Positions 11,163 to 22,274 of a stretch of DNA of 64,000 bases are shown one piece after another. Positions within the stretch are counted from its first letter, which is position 1. Each line of letters starts with the position of its first letter. Source of the stretch: Ilyonectria destructans (lineage: Eukaryota; Ascomycota; Sordariomycetes; Hypocreales; Nectriaceae); the NCBI GenBank assembly GCA_020740775.1, contig JAHEWK010000018.1, positions 1,116,001 through 1,180,000 of the forward strand. Reading direction: 5' to 3'. Under the pieces are notes generated by a model. It searched no databases. It was given only the letters and a program-made list of their open reading frames with translations, and was not told the DNA's origin. The position numbers and the translations under genes are program-made.

Positions 11163-13326
11163 TTATATATTACCATCTTGCCCTGTTATGTTCCTGTTCA
11201 GCATGGACCAATACGTCGTGTCCACTCCTTGCAGCGCCCAGTCTTCTAGATCTGCGGTGAAACACGGCCACTCGGTGAAGTTTGCGGCTGCGTTTGCGGG
11301 ACAGTCGGTGCCCACGCCGCCGTCCATGGATATATACGGGGCATGCGGCTGGTCGAAGGACAGGCAGGGATGCATGATGCCGCCCCCGTCTGCGGATGGA
11401 TGCCCGCCCGGAGTCGAGCCCGTCGACGGCAGCAGAGTCGCAGGAGGACTCGGGCCGGGGTGGATGTTGACCGTCCCCAGGAATGGGATGTTCAAGTGCA
11501 CAGTTCGGTCATCGCCACTGCCTCCAAGCGTTGGTGTCTGCACGATGGGGAGCAGCTGGCGGATGGTGTCGGCCGACTCGAGACACAGCCGGTCGTTGTT
11601 CAGGGCGCCCATCTCGTGCATCTTCTGCTGCACCGTCTCGGCCGTGGCGCGGTCCTGCGCGCGCTGCGCCTCGTAGCCGGGAGTCGACGACGCCGCCGGC
11701 CCCAGATATCCCAGCAGCAGCGTCATGGCCCCGATCAGCGCCGAGTAGTCGACGTGGCGCCCCGACACGGCCTGCGTGTACGTGCCGCGGTACTCGAGGA
11801 AGCGCGCCAGCACGTCGCGGCTGGCTTGCATGCACGTCGCGCGGTTGTACTCGTAGCGGCGCTGGCCCGGCGGCTGGACGAGGTACGGCAGATGCAGCAG
11901 GATGAGGAGTGAGAAGTGGCGGACTTGGATCTTGACGACCGACATGTCGTCGATGCACGTGTCGGACGAGCTGCAGCAGATGGCCATGTCCGGTAGCTTC
12001 CACCACATCGCGTCCATCATCTTGGCCGCCTTCTCGATGTCCATGTCGATGGCCTGCGTCATGACGTACGCCTCGCTGCCCGTGAGGTGGTTGCGGTCCG
12101 CGATCTTGCCCGCGATGACCGAGTACAGCTTGCCGAGCTTGTCGCTGGGCGACTCGAGCAGCGCGTTTTCGCCGAAGAGCAGCGAGTCGTCGCGCGAGCC
12201 GATGGCGAGGCCTAGGACTAGCGAGAGGTAGCGGTCGCCGCAGTTGATGCGGAACCACAGCACCGGCGGCGAGGGCTGGCGCTTGGGGTCGAAGGCTGGG
12301 TCGCAGGAGCGGATCGACTTGGTCGTCTTGCGGTCGATGGCCATGAGCTGCGCCATGTTGAGCGCGCGGCGTGAGGTCATCCACGCCTTGCGTAGGTGGC
12401 CGGCGTCGCTCTGGAAGAAGCTCTGCAGGATGAGACACTCGAGGCCTTCGAGGGAACCGACGAGGTCGTCGTCCGAAGTCACCAGCCTACCGGCTACGGC
12501 AACCCATTCCTCCATCGTCTCCGCGGGCGACTTGGCCAGCCTCAGCCCGCTGCTGTCAAAGTACGGCGGCAGCTGCTGCAGACATATCGCCAGCTGCAGC
12601 AGGCGCTTGGCCAGGATGGCGGGATGGCTCGTCACGTCGGGCACCTGCGCTAGCGACGAGATGGGCTCGGGCTTGCCGTCGATCTGGTCCTGCTGCGAGT
12701 AGAAGGCGGCCAGGACGTACTTCGCGCCGGGGCTCTGCTGCGAGATGGCGTAGAGGGTTTGTTGTGGGGGAAATAGGGCGTGGAGCTGCTTCGAGATGCT
12801 GTTGTACCGGGCTGCGCGCGCGGTGCCTCGCACGGAGAAGGCCCGGGGACTCGGGAGGCTGACGTTGCTCAGGGGTGTTTCTCCCGCAGTGAAGGAGGCG
12901 ATTTGATGGGCGTTTCCTACGGCCGAGTTGTCGAATATGTCCCCGGAGTCCTCCGTGAGGCCGGTGTAGGGACCCGTAGCCGGTGACTCCGAGGGAGAGG
13001 GTATGCGTTGCGATGCTGGGTCCTCCGCTGCTGTATTATTGACCAACTTCTCCATAAGCTCCTCCAACCGGCCGAGACGCTGAGCCAGTCGTCGGTCCGG
13101 AGCGGGAACAGGCTCCGCAGCTTCTTCTTGGGACACGCATCTCGACTCCCTCGTGATGCAGCCCACGCAGACCGGGTCTTCATCGCTGCTGAACTCACAC
13201 TTGATCTTGCGGCGACGACCTGAGACAATGAGCGAGAGAGCCGATATATGAACAGGCCGACTTACATTCCCAGCAACTGCGGGTTCCCTTGCGGACCTTG
13301 CGCCGCTTCGACGCCGGCTCGCTCAT
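11163..13326 (-). CDS. Zn2Cys6 transcription factor 1
   Basis: Two exons, 13266-13326 and 11163-13219, with a 46 bp intron (13220-13265), giving 705 residues. The intron cuts the zinc cluster: splicing gives CWECRRRKIKCEF...CVGC...C with the six ligands at C18, C21, C28, C38, C41 and C48. A short leucine-rich linker (RRLAQRLGRLEELMEKLV) follows, a likely dimerisation coil, then the fungal middle homology region at roughly residues 170-500. The C-terminal 150 residues are Gly/Pro-rich with acidic and aromatic content, a plausible activation region. It is divergent from the old yellow enzyme gene at 14050, and a perfect CCG/CGG palindrome lies in the shared promoter, so it may regulate that gene and itself. 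Confidence 0.92.
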
Positions 13327-13694
13327 CGTTGTAAGTCTGGGGTTGGCGGATCCGATCACTCAAGAGCCCCGGTGGCTTCGGCCGAGTCATGGACGATGCT
13401 GCACATTGGCAGCGACGGAGGCGCGGGGAGAGATGGATTACCGACAGAAAGGGCTCTGCAGATGTACGACAGGCGAGTAATTTCTGCCTCTGGGGTGCTT
13501 TGTGAGCGACGCTCTGGCGTGTCTGAGATGCGGACGAAACACGGACGAACAGAGTAGGGATATGGTGGAGATGCTTCAACTCGCGCCGTTTCCAGCGCTT
13601 CTTACTGGTTATTTCGTCCGTTTCGGCCGCCGACCGGACGAGTGACTCAGCTTCTCCGCTGCTTGGATTACTAATGCGCTTCCTCCGCCCTGAA

Positions 13695-13716
13695 CCGCCG
13701 TGGAACTCCACGGCGG
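13695..13716. promoter_or_regulatory. 22 bp perfect palindrome, candidate Zn2Cys6 binding site
   Basis: Arms CCGCCGTGGA and TCCACGGCGG are separated by AC. It sits between the starts of Zn2Cys6 factor 1 (13326, minus) and the old yellow enzyme gene (14050, plus). Zn2Cys6 dimers commonly bind paired CGG/CCG triplets, so this is a natural operator candidate; binding is inferred. Confidence 0.55.
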
Positions 13717-14049
13717 CGGGCTTAAAAGGGTAATGGCCAGGGTATCGTGGAGGACTCGCAGGGGTAAGGGTATTTTGGGACGCGGATCGCGCCGTCTCGG
13801 TCGCCATGGAGCAGCGAGAGACCTGGAGCTGGATCCTGTTCCTTTTGTGGAGTGGGTTTGTAAGAGACGCGTTTGCTCCACGGCGATGGTTTCGGGGTTG
13901 GGAGGGTATAAGTAATGGAGGAGGGAGAGATGGGAATGGGACAAGACAGAATACAGCATTCAAAGCATTTACAGCAAATACAGCACATCATTACAGTACG
14001 GGTACATCAAAGAACATCTTCAATTTATTTCAGCAACTACAACTTTACA

Positions 14050-15513
14050 ATGTCTTCACAACGCTACACCTCCGACCCCGTGAGCCCTGAGCCTCTAGCC
14101 CAGCCGCTTCAGTTCCAGCCCTCGGGGCGAATTGCCAAGAACCGCTTCCTCAAGAGCCCTATGGCCGAAGCCCTCGCAAGCTGGAGCCCTACGGTCCCCT
14201 CCGAGAGAGGCATTCCCACGGATGAGCTTGCCGAGCTCTACAGCCAGTGAGTTGGCTGCCAAAACATGAGAGACGGATCCTAATATTTGGTAGTTGGGGC
14301 AAGGGCAAGAACAGCTGGGGTGTTATCATCACTGGAAACGTCGACATTGAGTTTGACTCGCTAGATGGCATCGCCGATATGGTCATCACCCCCGAGTGCC
14401 CTCCAGAGGGAGAGCGCTTCGAAGCTTTCAAGAAGGTTGCCGCCGCAGCCAAGGTCGACGGCAGCCTCATCCTCGCCCAGGTCACTCACCCCGGCCGGCA
14501 AGTGCAGGCCCGCGTCAACCCAATTGCCATTTCCGCGTCTGATGTGCAGCTTGGTAAGTCCATTAACACCACTATCTCCACTGCCAAGACTGACCCTTGT
14601 CCTAGAACCCAAGATGGGAATGACCTTTGGCAAACCCCATGCCGCGACCAAACATGAACTCGCCAGGATCGTCGAGGGCTTCGCGCACGCTGCCGAGTAT
14701 CTGTCCAAGGCCGGCTTCGACGGCATCGAGCTGCACGCCGCCCATGGCTACCTGCTCTCGCAGTTCCTCTCGCGCACCACCAACAAGCGCACCGACGAGT
14801 ACGGCCCGCAGACGATCGAGTCGCGGCTGCGCCTGATTTCGGAAATCGCCACGGCCATCAAGGCGCGCGTGCCGGCTGACTTCATCGTCGCCGCCAAGCT
14901 CAACAGCGTCGAGTTCCAGGACGGCGGCGTCACGCCCGCCGACGCCAAGGAGCTGTGCGAGACGCTCGAGGCGCACGGGTTTGACTTTGTCGAGCTCAGC
15001 GGGGGCACGTACGAGAACCTGGGCTATAGCTACGAGAAGGAGTCGACGAAGAAGCGCGAGGGTTTCTTCATCGAGTGGGCCGAGACCGTTACTAAGTCGC
15101 TGGCGGCCGATCACAAGATGAAGACTTACATCGTGGGCGGCCTGCGATCCGTCGGAGCCATGGTCAAGGCTCTCGATGTAGTCGACGGCATCGCCATGGC
15201 CCGACCAGCCGCTGCTGAGCCGCGTCTCCCCATTGAAATCATCGAGGGCCGCGTGCAGGGCGCACTGAAGCCGCTGGACATGGTCGAGGACGACTTTGGC
15301 ATGGGAATGGGCGTGGCGCTGGCGCAGATTTCGCAAAGCGCCAAGGGCAAGGAGCCTCTGAGGCACAGCGACGCCGAAGTTATCCAGACGTTTGGGCAGG
15401 ATATGGGTGCGTGGTACGAGAAGGTTGTCCAAGATGGAGCCAAGATGGAGTATATCCGTGCCATTGAGTACTCTGGACCTCTGGCGGAATATGGCACTGT
15501 TGCGACTAAATGA
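14050..15513 (+). CDS. Old yellow enzyme-family NADH:flavin oxidoreductase
   Basis: Three exons, 14050-14246, 14294-14553 and 14606-15513 (introns 47 and 52 bp), giving 454 residues. The protein is an FMN-binding TIM barrel of the NADH:flavin oxidoreductase/OYE family. The N-terminal NRFLKSPMAEALA strand contacts FMN, QVTHPGRQ lies near residue 130, and GFDGIELHAAHGYLLSQF near 188-206 has the two histidines (H196, H199) that hold the carbonyl of the substrate. RTDEYG follows the barrel signature. Such enzymes reduce activated C=C bonds of enones, quinones or secondary-metabolite intermediates with NAD(P)H. The exon-1 start has no upstream in-frame alternative. Its neighbours are Zn2Cys6 factor 1 (divergent) and Zn2Cys6 factor 2 (428 bp downstream), which suggests a regulated accessory function. 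Confidence 0.93.
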
Positions 15514-15941
15514 GGGCGAGATAGATTCGGCGTGACTTGGTAGACGATGGATAGAGCATTTTAGACATAGCATGAACGGGAATAGACAATTGTGATTCTT
15601 TCCACACTAAGCTCATGGCCTCTGCACGGCAATTATTGTTTCCGGTCCTCTCATTTTTACCAATAGTCGCTCGTGCCATGTGCATCGCCAAATTGACGTC
15701 AAAGGATCTTGATCCTTGGTCGTCCATTTCGTCAGTGGAGGCGTCTCACATCAGAACGGGTCGTACAGCCCTATCTCGTTGTGGCTAGGGTGGGATTTGT
15801 AATCATTCATTTGGTGGCCTCGACCGTCTTCAACTCCATTTGGCTTCGACATTACAATTGACTTGATGCGACCGCCTACTTCCCATCTAGGATTATTCCA
15901 AGAGCGCTGAAGATACCATATCTCTTCCCGGTCACCATATT
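15514..15941. other. Intergenic region
   Basis: 428 bp holding the 3' UTR of the OYE gene and the promoter of Zn2Cys6 factor 2; no other feature seen. Confidence 0.4.
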
Positions 15942-18142
15942 ATGACGACAATGTATACTCCACCTGAGGAGGCAGAGGCAGCCCGATCTAATCGGCGCAA
16001 AGGTACATCACCTTGACCCAGCACACGAACACACTGACACTCGTATAGTCTGCGACTTGTGCTTTACGAAAAAGATCAAATGTGACATGCTCAAGCCCGT
16101 GTGTTCCAACTGCATTCTCTACAAGGCAGACTGCAAGACCAGTATTATCCGGCGGAAAGCAAACCCACCCAAGGCCAAGCCAGCACCGCCGGGCCAAGGG
16201 GATGGGCGTGTTGAAACTCTCGAGGCTCGCTTGGCCAGGATTGAAAACCAGCTTCAGCAAGTTCTCGATGCAGCGCGAGATGTCCACAAACCTGCGGACA
16301 ACACAGACTGGTTGCCACAGAGGGATCCTGGAAGAACTGATGATGTTGGTCAAGTGGACATGCTGGCGGATCCAATCATGCAAGACACGATTCCAGAAGA
16401 GACGGGACTCGAAAATCCCTGGAGATTCGATCCCATTGAGCCGCAGCTCTACCAAGGCCCCGAACCAATTGCCTTTGTCCTGCCGCCGTTGGACGAGATC
16501 CTCCCCACCATCGACCACTACTTTGTATCCTTTAACCTCGTCATTCCTCTCTTCCACCAGAACACCTTCATGAAGATGCTGCATTCCTGGTACAACGACC
16601 CCACGTTTCGCGACAGAGGCGCCTGGGCGGCCGTGCAAATCGTCATGGCGCTCGGCTACCGCACGCCCCGACTCACATCGACGGACGCCGTTTCGGTGCA
16701 ACTCGACAAGGCTGACCGCTGTCTCAAAAGTGCACAGGCCGTCATATCGGAGCTGGTGACCAGAGAGGAGGATTTGCTGGGAGTCCAGATCTTGCTCGGC
16801 ATAGTCATGCTGTTCCAGAACAGTCGCGATCCGAAACCAGCCAGCGTCATTATCGGCACAGCGGTGAGGCTGGCCCATAAGCTGGGGCTGCACTCTGCAG
16901 AGACGTCGAAACTATTCAGCGTCGAGGAAGCTGAGCAGAGATCTCGCGTGTTGTGGATCGCATATACCCTCGACAAGGTAAGTACACGCGCCAAGGGTCA
17001 TCTCGTGACATGAACTCACCGTGGTAGGACATATCTCTGAGAGCCTACACTCCGTCAACAATGTCTGACGATGACATCGACGTTCCTCTTCCCATACTGG
17101 CACCCGCTGATAGTTCTGGTCTCATCTGGACGCAAAACGGCCAGGCTCACTTCAACTACCACAGACGACGTGTTGAGCTTGCCCACATCGAAGGCAAAGT
17201 TTACGACCTGCTCTACTCCAACAGAGCCGCCAAGGTCAAGGGCGCGGTACGCCAGCAGCGCGTTGCGAGGCTACAAGCAATGCTCGACCAGTGGTATGAG
17301 CGCATCCCCTCCGTCTTCCACTTTGAACAGGTTGCAGCCAATGTAGGACCAAGCCAGCTCGTCCAGTTGACCAAGATGCACCACGCATATCTCATGGCTG
17401 AGATCATGACGCATGGGGTGTACAGCCATAATGCCGACTGGGTAAAGAGGATAAGCTCTTTTAGTCGATCGGCCATAAATAACCTACAGAGCCTCCCCAG
17501 TAATTTTAGAAATATCAACTGCATTAGCAACAAGGAGCAAGAAGCTCCGTTGCCGGAAGGGTGGAGCAAGTGCGTTGAGATCAGCCGAGGGTGTATGGAC
17601 CTGTTCCAGGGAGCAACGCCGACGGAATGTCTCATCTGGTAGGTCGCCTCCATTATCTGGTAACTCAACTGACACGAAAAAGGCAATGCAGTTGTGCCCA
17701 CTTCTCTGGGCTCATCATTATCCTTGCAAACATGTCTCTGCACCCAGGACATGAACTAGTGGCTTTCGACCAACACCTGGCTCTCCGCGCCATCAACCTA
17801 TTCGACAAGCTCCTAGATATCATCGAAGACGACGGCTTCAAGGCCTTGCGCCTGGTAGTAGGCGAGCTGAGCGAGAAGGCAAATTTAGCCGTCGAGACGC
17901 ACCGACTAGAGAGTGTGAAATCGGACAACACCGTGTTCGAAAGCCTGTGCCCAGATGTAGATGCGCTTCAACCTACAGAACTCGAGTTCCTGCCGCAGGA
18001 CACGGAATTTGGTGGCGTTAATGGTCCTTTTGCGGAATTCGACGCCAGTGAGTTTCAAGACTCTGTTTTTGGGCAAACATATAACGCTACGGATTTGAGA
18101 GGGATTCCAGCAATAGCGGACCTGGACGATTTTTTGAGATGA
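15942..18142 (+). CDS. Zn2Cys6 transcription factor 2
   Basis: Four exons, 15942-16002, 16049-16977, 17028-17638 and 17683-18142 (introns 46, 50 and 44 bp), giving 686 residues. The first intron ends just before the zinc cluster CDLCFTKKIKCDMLKPVCSNC...C, with ligands C22, C25, C32, C39, C42 and C49. A predicted coil (RVETLEARLARIENQLQQVL) follows, then the fungal-specific middle homology domain around residues 140-480, with LPPLDEILPTIDHYF and LWIAYTLDKDISLRAYTPS as typical landmarks. The acidic C-terminus (DTEFGGVNGPFAEFDASEF) could activate transcription. A second ATG lies three codons downstream. The gene ends 131 bp from the end of the convergent flavoprotein gene, so it may control the flavoprotein/MFS pair. 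Confidence 0.93.
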
Positions 18143-18273
18143 TTTTGCTCGTGGTTAGGCAGGATTTCATTTGACATGACTAAGTGGTCAACAGCGTTCT
18201 ATAGGAGTCTGAGCAATAACGTGTGGGCATAAAATCTAGATAGCGAGGGGGGTTCTGCAAGCCATGTATGAAA

Positions 18274-19449
18274 TCACCTTTCAGTGCAATGCACTTCGGC
18301 TCTGCCAAGCGACCACATTTTAATCTGCCACTCTAGGGACTTGCTTCCACAGAACAAGACATTCGTAAATGCCTCGGTCAGAAACGGGTCTAGATATTTC
18401 TGTGTCATTCTTCCCAGGCAAAACTCAAGTGGTCCTGGGAACTGTTGTCGCAGGCTTTCGAAACGTGCTTGCCACCAATGTGCGGGTTTCCCAGCAGTCA
18501 ATCCGTCAACATCGTCTCCAGACGTTATGAACAATCGGACGCAAGACCAATCGTGGAGGTTGAGAATCTGCTTCTCAAGGAAGAACTCGATAATTTGGAA
18601 GTCATCGCCGCGGATACTGCAGATGAGCGTGGACTTGATCCCTTGACTTGTATCTTGCCGGCCGCGTCCAGACACGAGAGATAAGAAGCAAGCAATACCG
18701 GTCCCACCAGCAACGCACACCTTTACATCGTCTAAAGCCAGAACGTCATCGGGAAACCCATTGCCGACATCAACAAGGCGCGTGGTAAGCTGTCCTTGCG
18801 GCCGGGGAAGACCTATCAACCCGGCGACCCTCCCGTTGCTCGCCAGAAAAGCAAAAGAGCACAAGTTTCCAGATGCGTCGTGCTCAAAGTGGCACGGAGT
18901 AAAGTTCAAGCGACGGTCCTCTTCACTGAGACTGTGGGAGCCTGCAATGGGGTCGAGATCCGGGGGAAACTGCAGGGAGACCTTTCCCGAAGGGCGAATG
19001 TTGGTGTTGCGTCCCAGCTGACCGGACCTTGCAAAGGTGTGGAGACTAACGCGTGGGGTCAAGCGCTGTGATGATTCCAGAGTCCAGATGAACTCGTCGT
19101 CGTACGGAGCTGCCATGGAAATGGCCTTTGGAGTTGTATCACGCCACTTTCTCAGTCTCGTCCATCCGCCTAACTTGTCTCTCAATATATGCCGGAACAG
19201 CCTACACGACTAGACAGCTCGGACGGCCATGTGACGAGGTTTATACCGACACGGAACCTCCGCAATTGGGAATTCGTCCAGCCACAGCGTCACCACGGCG
19301 GTTCCGCGTCTAGGATTCTTCCCCACAACCCCATGTCGCGCGCACCATTCCCCGTTGAACGGTAGTTCACCAACCCCACAGCGCGGAATTTCTTCCACTC
19401 GACGGGGAACCGGGGCAAGCAGTTGATGCAGGTTTAGAGACTCAACCAA
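18274..19449 (-). CDS. Ferredoxin-reductase-type FAD/NAD(P)H oxidoreductase
   Basis: Main exon 18274-19209; a likely first exon at 19258-19449 joins in phase through a 48 bp intron (donor GTTCCG, acceptor TCTAG), giving 375 residues. If that exon is wrong the start would be the ATG at 19116 (MAAPYDDEFIW). The body follows the FAD-then-NAD(P) order of the ferredoxin/cytochrome b5 reductase superfamily. PSGKVSLQFPP and RRLNFTPCHF occupy the flavin site, ASNGRVAGLIGLPRPQG the phosphate/isoalloxazine loop, CVAGGTGIACFLSL the NAD(P) Gly-rich loop, and NVLFCGSKSLEW the C-terminal NAD contact. The usual RxY[ST] flavin motif is replaced by LNFT. No iron-sulfur or haem motif is present, so a separate redox partner is likely. 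It is divergent from an MFS permease only 123 bp away, which suggests a shared promoter and pathway. Confidence 0.72.
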
Positions 19450-19572
19450 TGCAAACGGCGGCGTCGTATTAATATTCGACTCCTTCCCCGGATCTTTGCG
19501 ACTGTGGGGTTAACAATCAGTTCTCAACCTTACATTCACCTTATCTTAGAGACTTGAATCCAGAGTGGAAAT
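19450..19572. promoter_or_regulatory. Bidirectional promoter (flavoprotein / MFS permease)
   Basis: Only 123 bp separate the two divergent start codons. It contains a GC-rich patch with adjacent CGG triplets (CGGCGGCG) and an AT core TATTAATATT. Co-regulation of the two genes is the simplest reading. Confidence 0.5.
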
Positions 19573-21324
19573 ATGGCTGCGACATCAGGCCAGGGAAAAT
19601 TCGGGATGACTCCGTGGCTGCTCTTCAGCTGCTCGGTCATCTCGATGGGAGCCATTTTCTGGGGGTAAGCTCTATCGCGCTGGTTATCGACTCTCAACTA
19701 ATGTTTTGCAGATATGACATTGGCATCCTGAGCACAATCTACGTTTCCCCGGGGTTTATGAAGGCGCTTGACAATCCCTCCTCGAGCGATAAGGGCCTCA
19801 TCACTGCCATCTTCTACGCCGGACAATTTATAGGATTTGCATTTCTCGCTGGGCCGACCAACAATCGATTTGGACGTCGCTGGGCTGGATTCATCGGCGT
19901 CGTTGTTCTCTGCATCGGAGCCGTGTTCCAAACCGCAGCAACCCACCTTGCGATGATGGTCGTTGGCCGAATCATTGCAGGTCTGGGAACCGGTGTCGTT
20001 TCAACATCTGTGCCTTTGTATCTCAGTGAAGTCGCCCCGGCGCAGCACAGAGGTCTATATGTTGCCGGTAATCAGGTCGGCATCGTCTTCGGGTAGGTTC
20101 TGATAAAAGTTGATGTGCGAGTATCTTAGCTGACGATGCTTAGCATTTCCATGGCTTTCTGGGTTGGATATGGATATTCTTTCTGGGACTATGGCAATGG
20201 CATCAACCTAGAGTGGCGTCTTTCAGTGGCTATGCAATACGTTCCCGCCTTGCTGTTCCTCGCCGGAGTGCCGCTGTTGCCCGAAAGGTATGTATCCCAT
20301 TAAATTTGCTGGGAGTGATTGGTTCTGACACACCCAGCCCTCGGTGGCTTCTGGAGCATGATCGAACAGAAGATGCCGCAGTCTCCCTGGCCAAACTGCG
20401 AGGAGCGTCCAACATTGCTGATATCCAGGTTGAGCTGGACGAAATCCACGCCAACATCCTCTGGCATAAAAAGAACTCCATCACCTCGGCCATAGTTTTC
20501 ATCAAGGAAAAGCCTTTGTGGTCCCGCCTCTGGCGAGCCTGGGCCCTGTCGTTCCTGCAGCAAATGAGCGGCGCCGCTGGAATCAGATACTATCTTCCCA
20601 CCAACTTCATCGCTGCGGGCACGTCGGAGAGCTTGAGCTTGCTGGCGTCGGGAATTGACGGCACGGTCCAGGTTGCGTGCACTATTGCTGCCATGTTCTT
20701 CATCGATAAGCTTGGACGCAGACATTCGCTGGGTATTGGTGCTATCATCATGGCATTCTGTCTGATGGTGAGTTGAAGCCGATGAACTGGATCGAAAGTC
20801 TTACTAACTTGGTCAGATCAACGGTGCTCTGCAACTCGCGTACCCCAATCAGACCAACAGCCACGCAAACTACTGCAACATCTTTTTCATCTTCTTCTTC
20901 ACTGTCGGATGTAAGGTGACCACTCAACGAAATTCTGAACCTCTGCTAATACGCCATAATAGACAGCATGGGATTCGGTCCTTGTGCCTGGATTTACTCT
21001 TCTGAGATTTTCCCAGCAAACTGCCGTTCCAAGGGCCTGGGCCTTTCTGCCTCGGGTGCTTCCCTCGGTGCCATCATCGTTGGCCAGGTCTGGCCTATCG
21101 CTGTAGCTAATATCGGGCCACGCGTTTACTTCATCTTCATGTCCTTCAATGTCTTTTCCGCCATCTTGGTCTACTCCTGCTACCCAGAGACCAAGAGAAA
21201 GACTCTCGAGGAGCTTGACTCGCACTTTGGCAAGCTTAATGTTCACTCGGAGACTGAAGCTACCCCGAAGCAGATGCTGGACGAGGGCCATGATCATCTT
21301 GAGGAGACCGGCTCGAAGGCATAA
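19573..21324 (+). CDS. MFS sugar-porter family transporter
   Basis: Six exons: 19573-19664, 19712-20092, 20144-20287, 20338-20767, 20817-20910 and 20963-21324 (introns 47-52 bp), giving 500 residues, a normal length for fungal sugar porters. Family signatures in order: FWGYDIGILSTIY in TM1, NNRFGRRWAG between TM2 and TM3, GRIIAGLGTGVVSTSVPLYLSEVAP for TM4/5, PESPRWLL in the central loop, IDKLGRRHSLGIG between TM8 and TM9, and PETKRKTLEELD after TM12. This is the SP (sugar/polyol/quinate) branch, a proton symporter or facilitator in the plasma membrane. The substrate cannot be read from sequence. It shares a 123 bp promoter with a flavoprotein and lies between two Zn2Cys6 regulators. Confidence 0.93.
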
Positions 21325-22274
21325 TTGTATACATTCATCCTATAGCCATAGGCTATACCCTTAGTAAATGATATAGCAGCTGCTGTACTTTTAGGAGGTT
21401 GAACCAACCAATGAGTGTTGTGTTTAGGACACCTCGTAACTTAATCGACAGGTCCAGCGAGGACTTAAGCCGCTTGATCTCCTCACGTCTAATGTGATCT
21501 ATTCTCCTTGATAAACCGTTTTAGGCTACCGATCGTCTTATTTGACGCCTGTACCCTTTGAAATAAGTACCTCGACAACTTCAGCATGCCTCACTTGAGA
21601 AGCAATTGATAGTAGAGAGCCAGTACTAGAAACAACTTTATCAACACCCATATGTCCTATATGGGCTCAGTTTCGTATGGATCAAACAGAGACATGACGG
21701 CGTTATATTTATTGACAAGGACGAGGATGATTGCGCAGGACTGAATTTGTGTTCTTACAAGCCACATAGGTATAATAGGTCTAAGGCGGTCTCATGAGAC
21801 TTAATTTAATTACTCGCAGATTATTATTATCGCATGATAAAGTTGGTCGAAAAAGTCGGAGACCTGTAAACAACACCACTCATCATCCTATCTGATGTGA
21901 CTCTGCTTAACCGGATCGTTTGCTACTAACTTCCCTCGACAGTCTGGAAATTCGCACACCGGGTCAGTTTTCACTTCCATATTGCTTACGCATACCTCTT
22001 GGAAATTATGGGAATTTAGGACCCATTATTTCATTTCCCTTACTGCGAAATCAAGGTCCCTAGGCTCTGCATATCACAAATCCACACATTTAACCCAGGT
22101 GGGCTGCATATTGCGCTAAACAGTCCCTGTCGCCTGTTTATTACCCCGCATTCCGCGGTCCCATGGGCGTCTGGTCACTGGGCTGCTTAAAAGCTCGCGT
22201 TGCCCGCAGACATTCCAACTGTCCGACGGCGCCACCGAAATGCTGGCCGGATCCCCCGATGACGGACTCGAGGC
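21325..22274. other. Intergenic region with a possible ankyrin relic
   Basis: 950 bp, AT-rich and without an intact gene. It holds the ankyrin-like remnant listed next and the promoter of Zn2Cys6 factor 3. Confidence 0.4.
21541..21660 (-). pseudogene. Possible ankyrin-repeat relic
   Basis: On the minus strand this stretch reads ...GSLLSIASQVRHAEVVEVLI followed by SKGTGVK and a stop. That matches the ankyrin repeat pattern (TPLxxAxxxGHxxVVxxLLxxGAxVN). Stops lie on both sides, so it can only be a fragment. The call rests on one repeat. Confidence 0.35.

Noticed and set aside
11509..12438. Minus-strand 309-residue frame within Zn2Cys6 factor 1
   Set aside because: Arg/Pro/His-rich out-of-phase shadow of the true frame, caused by high GC in third positions.
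14602..15573. Minus-strand 323-residue frame opposite the OYE gene
   Set aside because: Mirror of a conserved TIM-barrel coding exon.
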